Shown here: piece after piece, positions 20,148-32,520 of the stretch | Numbering within the stretch: position 1 is the stretch's first letter | Layout: each line of letters begins with the position of its first letter | Assembly: GCA_014281115.1 (NCBI GenBank) | Contig: JACONQ010000018.1 | Location: forward strand, 1,302,001 to 1,366,000 | Source of the DNA: Laburnicola sp. R22_1 | Lineage: Eukaryota > Ascomycota > Dothideomycetes > Pleosporales > Didymosphaeriaceae | DNA length: 64,000 nucleotides | Direction: 5' to 3' | Program-made: the position numbers and the translations under genes | Notes under the pieces: model-generated | The model's input: only the letters and a program-made list of their open reading frames with translations | The model's database searches: none | Told to the model about the DNA's origin: nothing

Positions 20148-21472
20148 ATGTACTCCGTCTTCTCGTGCTCGGGCGGACAAGATCAGGAGCTGGCGCTGAC
20201 CTGCATCGAGGAGTCCGGCGACTATCAGCCACCACGCAAGTCCCGCAATCATCTCGCATGCCAGGCGTGCCGATCTAGAAAGGTAAGAAGCACACATTGA
20301 GGTCCGTGGGCGTTGCTCCCTCTGCTGACGAGGGCCAGCTCAAGTGTTCGGGTGAGAAGGGCGGTTGCGCGCGGTGCATGGCAAATAATGTCGAATGCAT
20401 CTACGTGCCTCAGCGCTCCTCACACCGCAGACAGCTGCTGAGTCCTGAATCATCTTCCTCCACTGCTAGTCTCCGTCGCACGCCTTCGATCGTGGAGAGT
20501 AGAACCGTGACCCCCGAGCGGGTTGCGCCCAAGCCTGATCGGAACCCGGCCAGCCTTCCCTCGAGAGCTCTGCCAGACACTCCAGCAACTGACGACGGGC
20601 TTGCCTCTCACTCTAGAGCCAGCTACATGCTAGACTCGATCGAGCACCAGCGGCCGGCCGAGGAACTAGAGCCACCTCTTGATCTTCCGCCGCCACCCCT
20701 CGATCCGCCCGGGCCCGTAGACGTGGATCTGGAGGGCATCCTGCTTGGGCTCGACTCGGAGACGATGCCGTTCGACACGCTCTGCTCAAATAATGACCTG
20801 AAAGACGGGTTTTCCCCAACTGCCTTTGCCCATGAGATGGAGGGAGTCGACACGGGCTGCATCGCAGTCTTGGACGCGTCTATTTCCACGAGCTTCAGTG
20901 GCACTTCTCCCAGAGACTCGCTGGGTCAGGGCCACCACTGCTCGCCGGCGGCCTCTTCTTCACTCCCCCCTACACACTGCTGCTCGTGCGTGGAGCGGAG
21001 CCTAGGTATGCTGGACAAGTTGTTCAGCTGCCCGCGCAGCCAGTCAGTGCAGCGCGAGGCTGTCGACCACACACTTGGCGTGCTGAACCACTTCACGAGC
21101 CATGCCTGGACTATCCTCGACTGCTCCATGTGCACACAGTCACGCGTCTCCATGACGCTTCTGATCGCGCTGTCGGAAAAGACGTACGCCCACTTCCGCC
21201 AGCTGGCACAGTCCCTCGCCAGAAGCATTGAGCGGCTGCAGTCGCCTCCGGCGGTACAGCAGTCTCCATCGGAGAGTGCGCACGAGGGCCTGTCGGTCAT
21301 GTCGTTCCGGGTGCTGCTCGCTCTCAAGCGCTTCGCCGCCGTCGAGAAGCAGGTGGCGCGCAGCCTGGCCGAGTCGCCCACCCTCTACCACCTCACGCTC
21401 TGCAGCAGCATCATGGATCCGGGCGTTGCGGAGCTGCTCAAGCTGCTCAAGCGCGCAGCCGAGATGGACTAG
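20148..21472 (+). CDS. AflR-like Zn2Cys6 transcription factor
   Basis: Two exons (20148-20282, 20339-21472) give 422 residues. The intron sits inside the zinc cluster, which is complete after joining: Cys38, 41, 48, 55, 58 and 65, with basic residues around it (RSRK and LKC). Next comes a long disordered Ser/Pro-rich part with a proline tract (PPLDLPPPPLDPPG). The C-terminal domain begins with a Cys-rich CSCVERSLGMLDKLF segment and runs through helices with CSMCTQSRVSM, matching the layout of aflatoxin/sterigmatocystin regulators of AflR type. It is probably the local activator of the terpene cluster. The usual fungal_trans domain of larger family members is absent. Confidence 0.88.
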
Positions 21473-21682
21473 CCCCGATGCCGGCGCTGAAGGCATTTTG
21501 CTCTCACTGGCGGCGCAGGGCGTGACATTGACACGGATATCGGGTCGTCTCACTAGGGGAGGGATTCATCGTAAAGATAATTGAGTAAATTCCCAATTCC
21601 TGTTAGTATTTGCCAAAACTAGCTCTGTACACATCTTCTCGCTCCCCACCCTGAGTATCCTGCCTATACCCTCCCTTCTCTG

Positions 21683-23528
21683 TTAAATGCGTTCCTTGAA
21701 GCGAACCCGGAGCTCTGGCTTCCACCACATTACGTGCACGCGCGACACCTGCAGCCAATCGAGCTTGTCGTCTACGAGCTCAAGGTCGTATCGGAAGAGG
21801 AGTGTGGCGAGCGTCAGGCTCATCTCGACGTAGGCGAAACTATGTTATTTTCACGTCAGCTCAGAGCTCTCTTAGTAACGATACGAAATCAATAAAGGAC
21901 GGCGTACTTTCTACCCAGGCAGCCCCGCGGCCCCAGGCTGAATGGCTGGCTCGCCTCCTTGACGTCCGCACAGGCCGGATCCAGCCAGCGCTCCGGCTTG
22001 AACGTGTAAGGTTCGTGGAAGTAGCGCACGTCGTGCGTCGGCGACCACGCGCTGGTGTAGCACTCGGCCCCAGCAGGCACCCAGACACCGTCGACCATGG
22101 CCCCCGGGCTGATGCGTGGGAAGCCCTGCGAGCCCGGCGGGTACATGCGCAGCCCTTCAGCGATTACTGCCTGCAGGTACGGAAGCTGCTGTGCCGTCAG
22201 CGCGTCGATTTCGCTCGCTGATGAGTAGCGGGCGCGGATTTCTTCGCGCAGCTTGTCGTAGGTCGCAGGTATATGCAGTAGAAAGAACGTCACGGCGGCC
22301 AGGAAGGTGGCGACCGTCTCGCCGCCTGCGATCACGAGGGTTGAAGAATGCGCAGCCAGCTCCTCGCGATCCAGCTCGCCCGCCTGGACTTTGGAAACGA
22401 AGCTGGTGAGGAAGTCCTTGCGCCCTGACTTGGCCTCGAGGCGTCTACGCAATCACGAATCAGCGGGTGAAGAGAACAAAAAGGGGTGACGCCAACAGCA
22501 GCCCAGAACTGACCTTGCCACCTTTTCCCTGCTGTACCCGGAGTGCTTGTCTCGGATGGCCACGGTGAAGCGCGGGAGCAGAAGCTTGCCGATACGGGCC
22601 ACGATCGGATACCGTCTCAGGTTGTCGAGGACAGTGACGAACCAGATGTGCTCCAGAATCAGCTGCTGCCAGAAATGTGGCTGGCCGTCTTTCACACAAT
22701 TAAAACTCTCTCCAAAGGCCATTTCGCCGAGGATATCGAAGGCCAGCATCTCGTACCACTTGGTTACATCAATGCCGGTGCCGCCACGACTGGCGTCGCT
22801 GGCCTGACCAATCGCCTCTACGAATTCGTCGACGCAGCGCCGCACGATGCCCTCCTGCTCTAGCAGGGCCTTGGTCGAGAAGGCGGCCGTGAGCGTCTGC
22901 TTCATGCGGCGATGACGTGCTGGGTCCCTCTCGCTGCCGATGCACAGAGAGCGGTAGCCGGAGCCATACATGTCGTAGAACTCGCTCTTGACCATTGGCT
23001 TGGTGTGCGCCGACGTGTGCCCGTAAATGCCCTTCCACGACTCGACGGAGCAGAAGGACAGTTCGTTGGGGGCGACGCGGATGACGTCGCCTACCGTTTT
23101 GTTCGCGCGGTTAGCTGCTTTTCTTGCCATACCATCCGCTGCTGTTTCGTACCATAATGCTTGTGCTGTTGATCAATTGCGAGGTGGATCCGCCCAGACG
23201 TCGTATGCCAGACGCGCCAGAGCTTGAGGCCGACCGAGTTAGCTGGAGAGTCCTGCAGTCTTATTTGTGGCCAGAGCTACGGGTCTTTGACGCACCAAGC
23301 TACATCTTGCCAGCCACGGCCCAGGAAACGAGGCAAGCGGGTGGAAGTATAGATTATAGACCATCCATGATAGTATGTATCCGATTGCCTGCCCACAGGA
23401 ATTAAGCTCTCAGCTTTCTCGTTAGAACGAAGAGAGTGAAGCATACGTACCGTCCCCAAGAAGACAGCACCGACCCCCCTGGGCTGGGGCGCAAAGTCCC
23501 ACATGTTCTCTAGATTTAATCCGCTCAT
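21683..23528 (-). CDS. Cytochrome P450 monooxygenase
   Basis: Six exons (23528-23451, 23388-23296, 23252-23153, 23090-22514, 22444-21908, 21839-21683) join in phase to 513 residues. The N-terminus has one membrane anchor and then the proline hinge YFHPLASFPGPW. The I-helix has AGGET. The K-helix ExxR is EGLR. The PERW motif is present, and the haem loop is FSLGPRGCLGRN with Cys458 as ligand. All key residues are intact. It would hydroxylate or oxidise a hydrophobic substrate at the ER. Its place beside terpene synthase, SDR and regulator makes the terpene the likely substrate. Intron 2 (43 bp) is very short; an alternative donor 11 bp upstream with a different acceptor is possible there. Confidence 0.9.
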
Positions 23529-24723
23529 GGCTTGGTTTGTCGTTGTTTCGATTTACAAAGGGGGCTCATGATGATTTTAAGCTTAGCAAGTGCATATTGT
23601 AGCGGATATAGACAGTTGGGTAGTAGTGACAGGTCGGCGTGTCTGGAAGCGGAAAAGCCCGAGGCGTCTCATGTATCGGGGCAGTGGTGTTCCTGGAGCG
23701 AATCTGTGGCCGCAACATAATGAGCCACAATCATTGGTCTCTAATCGTCATGGCCTCGACGCTGCTCGAGGCATGGCTCTGGTGATGCGGAGGCGGAAAG
23801 GCGCGACATATGGTTGTGCCAAGACAGCCAGAAATGGATGAATACCTTAGGTAATCATGCCACTATGTTTGACCGCACCCGTGCTCCAGAAGCTCTTTCA
23901 GTCCACGTGATCTGACGCGCTGAGCTGGTGGGCCGACAGGGAATCGCTTCGGCTTCTGATGTTCCTTTTCCCACGCTTATCCCAGTGCCTTCTCGCGTTG
24001 CGTGATGCCTTTGCCATGCCGAACAATAGGGTAGGGATTCTGACGCAGCTGGTCGAATATGAATACTGGTGTGTCGAGTTCAAAAGAGTGATGAGTGATG
24101 GCCCATTACGCGCTGAAAGGCCAGGTAGTACAAAAAAAATACGGGCGAGAAGGTGGGTGTAAACTAGCGCAAGATGGTTCCTCATTGCAAGCAGCAAGGA
24201 GATGCAACCAAATGGAAAAATCTGCTTCACGGCCCACGGGAGGATCCGATGCACAGGAACAGGCCCTTTCGCCCGCTGCTAGACAGATTTTCGGCAAGAC
24301 ACGACGCTAAACGGGACCTGTGACTCCTCGCGCTTTCAACAGTGGCTGACTTGGCGCACGGCGACCGAGGTATCTGGAAGCCGTAGAGGATGGAAAATAT
24401 GGATGGTTGCCGTGCACGTCGTGATAATAACATTAATTATTATGGCAGAGCATGCATCGGATCATCGGACGCAGATATCGCGTCGGCGTGGGATCTATCA
24501 TCTATGCAAAGAGCTTATCTCCCAACAAAGCAAAGCGCCCTCGCTCGGCCTGTCTCTTGGCCTTGGCCGGCCCTCTGACGGCATCGCAGAAAAAAATACA
24601 GCACACTGAGCACAGATAGCTTGCCCCCCGTCAGCGCCAGCCCATCCGCGGGCCACCACCTGAGCTCTCTTCCTCCCCCATCTCGCCGTGCCGCCTGCAG
24701 TGTGTGCGCTCCCATTGTCCCCA
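23529..24723. other. Divergent intergenic region, cluster edge
   Basis: This 1.2-kb region separates the P450 and the alternative NADH dehydrogenase, which diverge. It holds their upstream regions. I find no convincing gene, tRNA or repeat. Short frames in it lack family features. It probably marks the border between the accessory cluster and conserved genes. Confidence 0.5.
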
Positions 24724-26555
24724 ATGCCGGCCCCCATGCGGCCATTCGCCGCCCGCGGCCTCCTCGCGCAGGCGCGCCGCTCCTACGCAACTGCCCGGCC
24801 GTCGCTCGCCGCCAACAGGGCGCGCGGGACTCCCAGGCCCGTCTCGCACCAGATTGCGCTGCGCCAGACGATCCGCCAGCGGTCGACGAAGCCGCCCCAG
24901 CCCGCCGTCAAGCCCAAGAAGAGGTTCCGCTTCCTGCGCTGGTCGTGGCGGCTCACCTACGGCCTGGCCATTGCCGGCACTGCATACGTGGGCTACGGCA
25001 TCCGGGAGATGCGCAACCCAGAAGACCAGCTGCCCCCCGACCCGAGCAAGAAGACGCTCGTCGTCCTGGGTGAGTGTCTTGTGTGTTGCTTCCGCCGTGG
25101 GCGTATGGACTGACGCGTTTCAGGCACCGGCTGGGGCTCCGTCTCCCTGCTGAAGAAGCTCGACACGGAGAACTACAACGTGGTCGTCGTGTCGCCGCGC
25201 AACTACTTCCTGTTCACCCCGCTCCTCCCGTCATGCACCGTCGGGACCATTGAGCACCGCTCCATCATGGAGCCCATCCGCAATTTCTTGCGCCACAAGA
25301 AGGCCGCTGTCAAGTACTACGAAGCCGAGGCCACCAAGATTGACTACGAGAAGAGAATTGTCTACATCAACGACGATTCGCCAATCAAAGGCGATGTGTC
25401 TGCCACTGAAGTGCCGTTCGACATGCTGGTCATTGGTGTCGGTGCTGAGAACGCGACTTTTGGTGCGCATGGACATGAGTCACACGAGGACGTTGCTGAC
25501 AAGGCGCAGGCATTCCGGGTGTCAAAGAGCATGGCCTCTTCTTGAAGGAGGTCGGCGACGCCCAGCGCATCCGTAACCGCATCATGGACTGTTGTGAGAC
25601 GGCCACCTTCAAGGACCAGAGCTCCGACGAGATCAAGCGCCTTCTACACATGGTTGTGGTCGGTGGTGGACCCACTGGTGTTGAGTTTGCCGGTGAACTC
25701 CAGGATTTCTTCAACTCGGATCTGAAGAAGTGGCTACCGGAGATCAAGGATACCTTCCACGTCACCCTGGTCGAGGCTCTGCCGAACGTCTTGCCCATGT
25801 TCTCGAAGCAACTGATTGATTACACCGAGAAGACCTTCAAGGAGGAGACCATCACCATCCGGACCAAGACCATGGTTAAGAAGGTCACAGACAAGTACAT
25901 TGAGGCCGAATCGGCCGGCCCCGATGGTAAGAAAGTCATCGAGAAGATTCCGTACGGGCTTCTCGTCTGGGCCACTGGTAACGCACTGCGTCCGATTGTG
26001 CAGGACTTTATCAGCCAAATTCCCGCCCAGAAGGACTCGCGCCGTGGGCTTGCCGTCAATGAATACCTCGTCGTCAAGGGCTGTGAGAATGTGTGGGCTG
26101 TCGGTGACTGCGCTGTTGCCAACTACGCTCCCACTGCCCAGGTCGCGTCGCAGGAGGGTGCATGGCTCGCGCGCATGTTCAACCAGATGGCCAAGACGCA
26201 GGAGATCGAGTCCGAACTTCTCGAGCTCTCCGCCAAGCAGGAGACCGCCCCTGGTAAGGAGGCCCGTGACGCTGTCTTCGCCGATATCAAGGATCTGCAA
26301 AAGCGTCTGCGGAGAGTCAAGCAGATTGGTCCGTTTGAATACACTCACCAAGGTTCCATGGCCTATATTGGATCCGAGAAGGCTGTTGCCGACGTTGCAT
26401 GGTTGTCTGGCAACATTGCAAGCGGTGGCACTCTGACGTACCTCTTCTGGCGGAGCGCCTACATCAGCATGTGCTTCAGCACCCGCAACCGGATCCTGGT
26501 GTGCGTCGACTGGGTCAAGTCTAAGATCTTCGGCCGCGACGTGTCGCGTGTCTAA
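24724..26555 (+). CDS. Alternative (type II) NADH dehydrogenase, mitochondrial
   Basis: Three exons (24724-25069, 25124-25462, 25510-26555) give 576 residues. The Arg/Ala-rich N-terminus (RGLLAQARRSYATARPS) looks like a mitochondrial presequence, followed by a hydrophobic segment (LTYGLAIAGTAYVGYG). The FAD-binding motif LGTGWGSVSLLKKL begins near residue 115, and a second dinucleotide fold (VVVGGGPTGVEFAGE) binds NADH. WAVGDCAV is the conserved FAD-contact loop, and the C-terminal WRSAYISMCFSTRNR typifies NDE/NDI enzymes. It passes electrons from NADH to ubiquinone without proton pumping. The single hydrophobic segment before the Rossmann fold suggests an NDE-type enzyme facing the intermembrane space. 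No EF-hand insert is present. Confidence 0.92.
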
Positions 26556-27422
26556 GCTCCCCCACCCAGCGCATGCATCTCAGGCGCTCGTTGTTTGTTC
26601 CATTTGTCAGCCGTCGAGCACTATAAAAGGTCCCTGTGCAAGGTCTCTTGCTTCGTTTATATACCACCTCCGGAATTCCTCCGACTTTGGCTAGATCCAT
26701 TGATTTACTGTAACAGTGTACTATCCGACCATGTGCTTGGCGGATCTGTTTGGGTTTCTCTTTTTTTTTTCATAGAAGCTTGGAGTTGACGGGTTGGGGT
26801 GCCGATAGAGTCTTGTTTTGTCGTATTGAAGAGCATAGAGTAGAGTAAGTGGTATCGATGTAGTGTATCATCTTGGATATGTATGCTTTGCGGGTTGACT
26901 TTAAGTTAAGCTGAGGGGTGTCGTTAAGCCTTTGACAATATAACCACCGTCAACTCAGATGAGATTAACCTTTTCTCAAGTACCCTCTGAGTTGAAGTAA
27001 ACTGTGGAACTGAAGCCTATTCAAACGCATCCTTGAACGATGAAGATGTACCGCAACACCCCCTTCTCACAGTGTCTTTTCTTTAGTCAACACACTTCCT
27101 AGTCACACGTTTACATACCTACGCGGATATATTACTGTATACGCATGCTTACAAAGGTGCTAACGTGGAGATTTCCACAGACGTGAACAAATTCCAAGGG
27201 AAAAAGGATGTAATTGAACTTGTCGACCTGAGCTTGAGGGCCGAGCAAGACCTCCGCGCGTGAAAAGTTGGATGTCGACTTACCTACCTACCTACCTTTC
27301 TTCGATACGATACAGCTCTATTATTCTCTTAGCAAGACAATGACACTGAGCCTATAACTTATATTCAACGGAAAACCACCGCCAGCGCACTCGCAGTCGC
27401 AGTCGCAATACTATCCCATCCC
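26556..27422. other. 3' region of NADH dehydrogenase and spacer
   Basis: No gene is visible. Noted are a short inverted repeat CAACTCAGA/TCTGAGTTG (about 26951-26995) and a TACC microsatellite (about 27280-27297). Confidence 0.4.
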
Positions 27423-28250
27423 ATGCTTCCACCATCCTCCCCCTTCTCCACCCATCAAGCTCACCTCTCCCCGCCACCACCCTCCCTCCTCATCCCACCA
27501 GCATTCCCCACCACACCCCTACTAGTATCCCCCCTCCCATCCGCCCTCCCCTCCCTCTCCCTCCTCTCCCTCGCATCCCTAACCACCAACCTCCCCACCT
27601 CCCCCTCCACAACCCCCAACAACCCCCTCAACGCCTCCCCCCTAGAACCCCCCATCTCAGGTCCCCACTCCAACCCCCTCGCTCCGCCCTTTCCAACGCT
27701 ATACACGCACGCGAGGAACGTCGCTGAAGACGCTGTCGCTGACGCTGAGGACGAGCTAGAGTTGGAGGATGGCTTCGTTGTTGTTGTTGTCGTCGTCGTC
27801 GTCATCGATGGGGATGAAGAGGAGGGCTTCGGATACCGGCCTACGAGGCAGGTCGGGTGTTTTGTCGGGGTGGGGAGGAGGTGCCATGATAGTGCTATTT
27901 TTCCATTGTTTGAGTTTGTTGTTTGTTTGGGCGGAGAAAAGAGAATGGAAAATGCGAATGAGTGGGATGCATACATACATTCAATCAAACTAACCAAATA
28001 CTGCAACTCATTTTCATCTTCGCCCCGCACATTGGGCATGTTGTTATCCCTCCTCACAACCGATTCAGGCATTTTTCAACACGGAAAATATTCGAGTAGG
28101 GAGCGGAGTGGACGGCCAAAAAGCCAGATACGGACGGCACTGGAACCGCGATGGAGGGGCATAATGGCAGTTTTTATGCCGTGGGGAGACCTGGTTGCAC
28201 GCGAGGGTACGTGGCTCCTGGTGCGTCGCAAACTGTTGGGCAGATGGTGA
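27423..28250 (+). CDS. Doubtful ORF over a pyrimidine-rich tract
   Basis: The plus strand is open for 275 codons. Its first 90 or so codons are almost pure Pro/Ser/Leu/Thr with C at third positions. It then runs into a GTT/GTC microsatellite (poly-Val, about 27778-27804) and unremarkable sequence. The same composition opens the opposite strand (27461-28072), and a 43-codon ATG frame ending at 27756 on the minus strand also shows C-ending codons. I recognise no domain on either strand. It may be a fast-evolving disordered protein or simply skewed non-coding DNA; strand and reality are both uncertain. Confidence 0.2.
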   Translation: MLPPSSPFSTHQAHLSPPPPSLLIPPAFPTTPLLVSPLPSALPSLSLLSLASLTTNLPTSPSTTPNNPLNASPLEPPISGPHSNPLAPPFPTLYTHARNVAEDAVADAEDELELEDGFVVVVVVVVVIDGDEEEGFGYRPTRQVGCFVGVGRRCHDSAIFPLFEFVVCLGGEKRMENANEWDAYIHSIKLTKYCNSFSSSPRTLGMLLSLLTTDSGIFQHGKYSSRERSGRPKSQIRTALEPRWRGIMAVFMPWGDLVAREGTWLLVRRKLLGRW

Positions 28251-28625
28251 CAGGTGTGAGCTAGCAAACAATTTGACAGATAGTGAGGCAGCGTGTGTGA
28301 CCATGGCGGCCCGCACTACCATGATTTTACGCTGGATATGGGCGAGATTCATACACGGAATAGAGGTATGAAGGAGGTGACACAATGGTGAACATGACCG
28401 GTATATAAACTTGCAATTGATTCAATGTATCAACTATCTCCGAAACAGACAGAGAAGTATACTCAGCTACATATGTCCAAAGGAACCCGGCAACGAATCC
28501 GCCATACAGAGTAAGACCGATAAGCTTGACGCACTGGGCTCTCAGAAATCGATACTACTCTGAGGCGCGTAATTCTTGACTGGACTAGGATAAAGCGGTA
28601 ATGGTACGTATCTTCGCTCCGGGTC
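28251..28625. other. Spacer before phospholipase D 3' end
   Basis: Unremarkable sequence that contains the 3' region of the phospholipase D gene on the minus strand. No motif was identified. Confidence 0.4.
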
Positions 28626-31600
28626 TTAGGTGTAGAGATCCTCGGTCAAGGCATTCAAGCCGACACCCTCCTGCGCGATGTCCTCTTCCTTCAAGAAGAG
28701 AAGCGGCATCTCTACCAGAGTTCCACGAATTGTCGATAGGACTTCTTTGACCTCGTGTACGCCCTGATCACCTTGACTGAAGTTCTCCGCAACCACATGA
28801 CCAATTTTATACAAGCTCGGCTTCTTCTTCTCCTTGTCGCCCTCCTCCTGGGCGAAGAAGCGAGAGAAGTACGCATCGTATTGCTTCCAGTTTCGGCATT
28901 CATCGGAAGGTACAGGGTGGAAGACCTTGCCAAAGGCATCGGTGTTTTTCTTTGCACGCCAATTCCAGAGCGACTGGAATTCGTCCGAGATCGGATCGAC
29001 TACCTGGCGGTCTTCCTCGGAGTTCCAGTCATAGATGTTCGGGACACCGATGGGCTGGAAGTTCTCGTCTGGGCGCTCCATGTCTTGTGGCTTTAGCAGG
29101 CCGAGGTGCTTGCGGAAGATTTGCCGACGAAGAGATGCAGCAAATTTGGAAGCACGCCACTGGCGGCCATCCATGTACGAATCGACAGTGTCAGTATCGC
29201 GGACGATGATGGCAATTTCAGAGTCGTGATCGCCTAATTGAGAGCGATCGTTCAAGTTGGCGGACCCGCAAATGACGATTTGGTCATCCGCGATGAGAAG
29301 CTGAGAGTCGTTAGATCGTCAAATTAAACTTGAGAACAGCACTAACCTTGCTATGAATGTACAACTCTTCGCTGACGAACGCGTCGATCTCATCCATGTT
29401 ACCACCTTCCCACGGCACATTACGGATATCTTCACCGCCAAGCATGTAGCACTGCGAGAACGTTAATGATTTAGCGGTACTTAGATTGTAGGACTCCACT
29501 CACCTCACTGACGGAGTCCCAACGTCCATCACCAAGGCCTTGACGGCCTCCTGTTTGTGAAGCGGCCTGTTGGTACTTGTTGTAATCGTCTCGCTTGTAA
29601 TCATCGGGCCGATCTTGATGTTGAGGGCGGCCATACCCAGCATCAGTTCCATAGCCTTGGTTCTGACCATATCCACTCTGAACGCCAGAAGAGCCGTCCA
29701 TCTCGTAGACGCCGTATTCTGCTGTGGGTGGGGGTCTATAAGCCTGGTAGCCACGTGTTCCCTCGAAATCACCGCGATTGGCTTCTTGAGCAGCGTCATA
29801 ACCCTCGCGGGCCTGTTCGTATGACACTCCGCTGCGCTCTTCCGCAGCGCGCATAACGCCACCTGATGTTGAATTCGAATTAGCAAGTTGCCAGTAGTTA
29901 GTTACTCAGGGTCTCCTTACTGGCATTAATGCGATCGTAATTTCGTAGATTGTAGAACTGACTTTGGGTCAGTACAGTTGAACCGAGAAGAGCATTTGAG
30001 AGCACATTCTAACTTACCCGGATGTAGTCCAAAGGATTGACACCTGCTTTATTGATTTCTTCGTAGATGGAGTGTCCACCGCGGTTAATTGAGTTATACT
30101 GAAACTCCATGATCGCACGCGTACCAAGAGCATCGTCTGCCTTGAGATCTCCAGCGAAAGCCGGCACAGCTGGCATCATAACCATCATCTTATACCTAAA
30201 TAGCCACGTCAGTACTGCCTTCCAAACTAGTGACAGAGGACTCCAGGAGCAACCGTCCCCTGTGCCAATATGTGACACGTAAGTCTACTTACTTCTCACC
30301 ATTGCGAGCAGCGCGCAGGATTCGCTCGACGATCGCCGCACCAACCTGGTTCTTCACGGGCTTCTGTTCATTTCCAGTTGCAGTGATGAAGAACTGATTT
30401 TCGATATATACAAAGTGCTTGCTGTTTCGGATGACTTCGCAATAGGCATTCTGAATGGAGTGTTCGGTTGATATGTTGTGACTCCACTTTGCGGAACTGC
30501 GCGTGAGCTGACAATCTGCGCTTCCTCGCTGGGATCCGTGCCTAACGGGGATTATTGTAAGCGCAGGTCTCAAATAGCTTTTGATGGTAGAGCGCTTACT
30601 CTGCGTGTGATTGATACTGGTGCTGCTGTGAGTGAGAATTGTCGTGGTGTCCATGTCGCTCGAACCCTTGGTGAGCTCGATCGTAGAGCTTCTCACGGAA
30701 GCCCCCGCCCCCACCTCGACCAAACAAGCCGCGCTCGCCTTCTTGTTCGCCATCATCATCGCCACCGAATCCGCGAGCCCGGTCATCTTCTTCGCCGTCG
30801 AACCCTCGCTGTTGGGGCGGCGGAGGATACGAACCACCTTGTTGGGCACCGCTTCCAGTATCTGGGAGCCTAGCATAACGGGTGGCTTTCTTGCTGTACT
30901 TTTCATCGTAGATAAAGTTCCAGCGCTGGCTGAAGTGCGTCCTTAGGTCTTGCACAGCAGGTCCCGAAAGGGCAAGCGAGACATCTGACCAGCCCATACG
31001 CGAGCATTGCGTTCGATCGAGCTTGTTGTTCTCCCAGTGGGAAACATCATCGAAATCTGAAGGTAGTCTGCATTAGCCTTCGCCATGTCAGCCTGGAAAT
31101 GATTCAACCTACCCAAAATGCGAGCATTGTTAAAATCTTGCCCAGGAAATACAGTACGTTCCAAGTCGCCCGGGTGAGCATCAGCAATTGGATGTTGGTT
31201 TGTGTCCCACCGCCCATAGCAGAGATCAAGTCCGCCCATGAACGCGATCTCGCCATCAACAAGGCAAAGCTTCTCGTGATGCGCCCAATACAGTACAGTG
31301 CCGTCGTGCGCTCCGTACACGGCTTTGAGACTGTCCAGCGGCATTTGTGCCAAGTTCTTAGCGCTGAAGGACATGTCCTGCAGAGACTGCATAAAACCAC
31401 CCGAAAGAGCTGCTGCATCCGGCAAATGGTCAGGGTGCCTGAAAACACCAATGTTCGGGTGAAGATCCTCCAGGGTATGTTTCGTATGGGACGAGGAAAC
31501 TGTAATGGGAGGTTTGATCAGCGGGTCCGTCTTTTCCACTTCTTCCAGAGACTTGAAGATGACACCGAGACCGAGTTTGGCAAGACCTCTCGTGAAAGGG

Positions 31601-32520
31601 TCCGTGGATCGCGGAAGTAGGGAGTGCAGATAGTTGGGCAAGGATCGTTTCAGGTACTTACGCGTTAAGGCCTGAGTCACCTCCTTGTACACGATGATAT
31701 TGACTTTGACTCCTCGCTGAGCGGCAGCGTGTAACATGCGATCGATCCTATACTGCTGATTCTTTGCTGGTGGGCGACGCAAATACAGCTCGGGAGACAA
31801 CCACCAGTCGAGGATCCATATCGACTCGCGTGCGCGTTCAATCGCCACCGAGACTGCATACATGTACCCTGGACAGGTCAGGAGGATCACGCAACCGCTC
31901 TGGAATTACGTACCGCATCCGTCAACGTACCTTGGATATGTTATTAGCAACGACTTGCTTAGTGGCTGGAACGTGTGCTTACCACTTGATATCGTTACCC
32001 TGACGCTCTGGCGCAAAGCTCAAGAAGCGGTGCTGCGAATGGTATTCCTGCCCTGGCTGGACCTGGGAGCCTTGGCTGCTCTGTTGTCCATAGGTACCCT
32101 GCGGATGACCTCCCTCCTGTTCGTCTTTGCCTGAGATCTTTTCCTTGATATCGGAGGCGACTTCGTGGAGAGCGCTATGGAGCTTATCGAACACGGAGAA
32201 AGCACCTTCGTTGGAAGAGCCTTGCTGGGCGCCCTAGAATTGGTTACTATGCTTCCCATATCTCTTGAATAGCTGTGTGCGGGGAGGCCTCGCACGATGA
32301 GTACCTAGGTACGCATTCGACCCTGCCTTGCTGTGCTCTAGCACGACGAGTACGCAAGGAGCATGCTCATTTCTCTCGAGAACGTACTTACCTCCTTCTT
32401 GCCGCCGAAGACGCGTCTCCCCATGTCACCCATGAAGCCGCGCTCTCCCTCCTCACCCTCTTGCTGTTGGCCATGGTAATCGCCATACGCCATGTCGTCG
32501 TCGCGGCGATTGGACGCCAT
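28626..32520 (-). CDS. Phospholipase D
   Basis: Eleven exons (32520-32392, 32233-31983, 31930-31914, 31868-31113, 31056-30600, 30541-30293, 30195-30018, 29957-29921, 29862-29504, 29451-29347, 29300-28626) join in phase to 1070 residues. Two HKD motifs carry the active site: HHEKLCLVDGE near residue 330 and HSKLLIADD near 844, the second split by the last intron. The enzyme cleaves phosphatidylcholine to phosphatidic acid and choline. No PX or PH domain precedes the catalytic core, unlike yeast Spo14. Instead there are Gln/Gly/Glu-rich disordered parts at the N-terminus, between the motifs (GGGGGFREKLYDRAHQG) and before HKD2 (Tyr/Gly/Gln-rich). These make it longer than PldA-like relatives. 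Exon 3 is only 17 nt. Confidence 0.92.
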
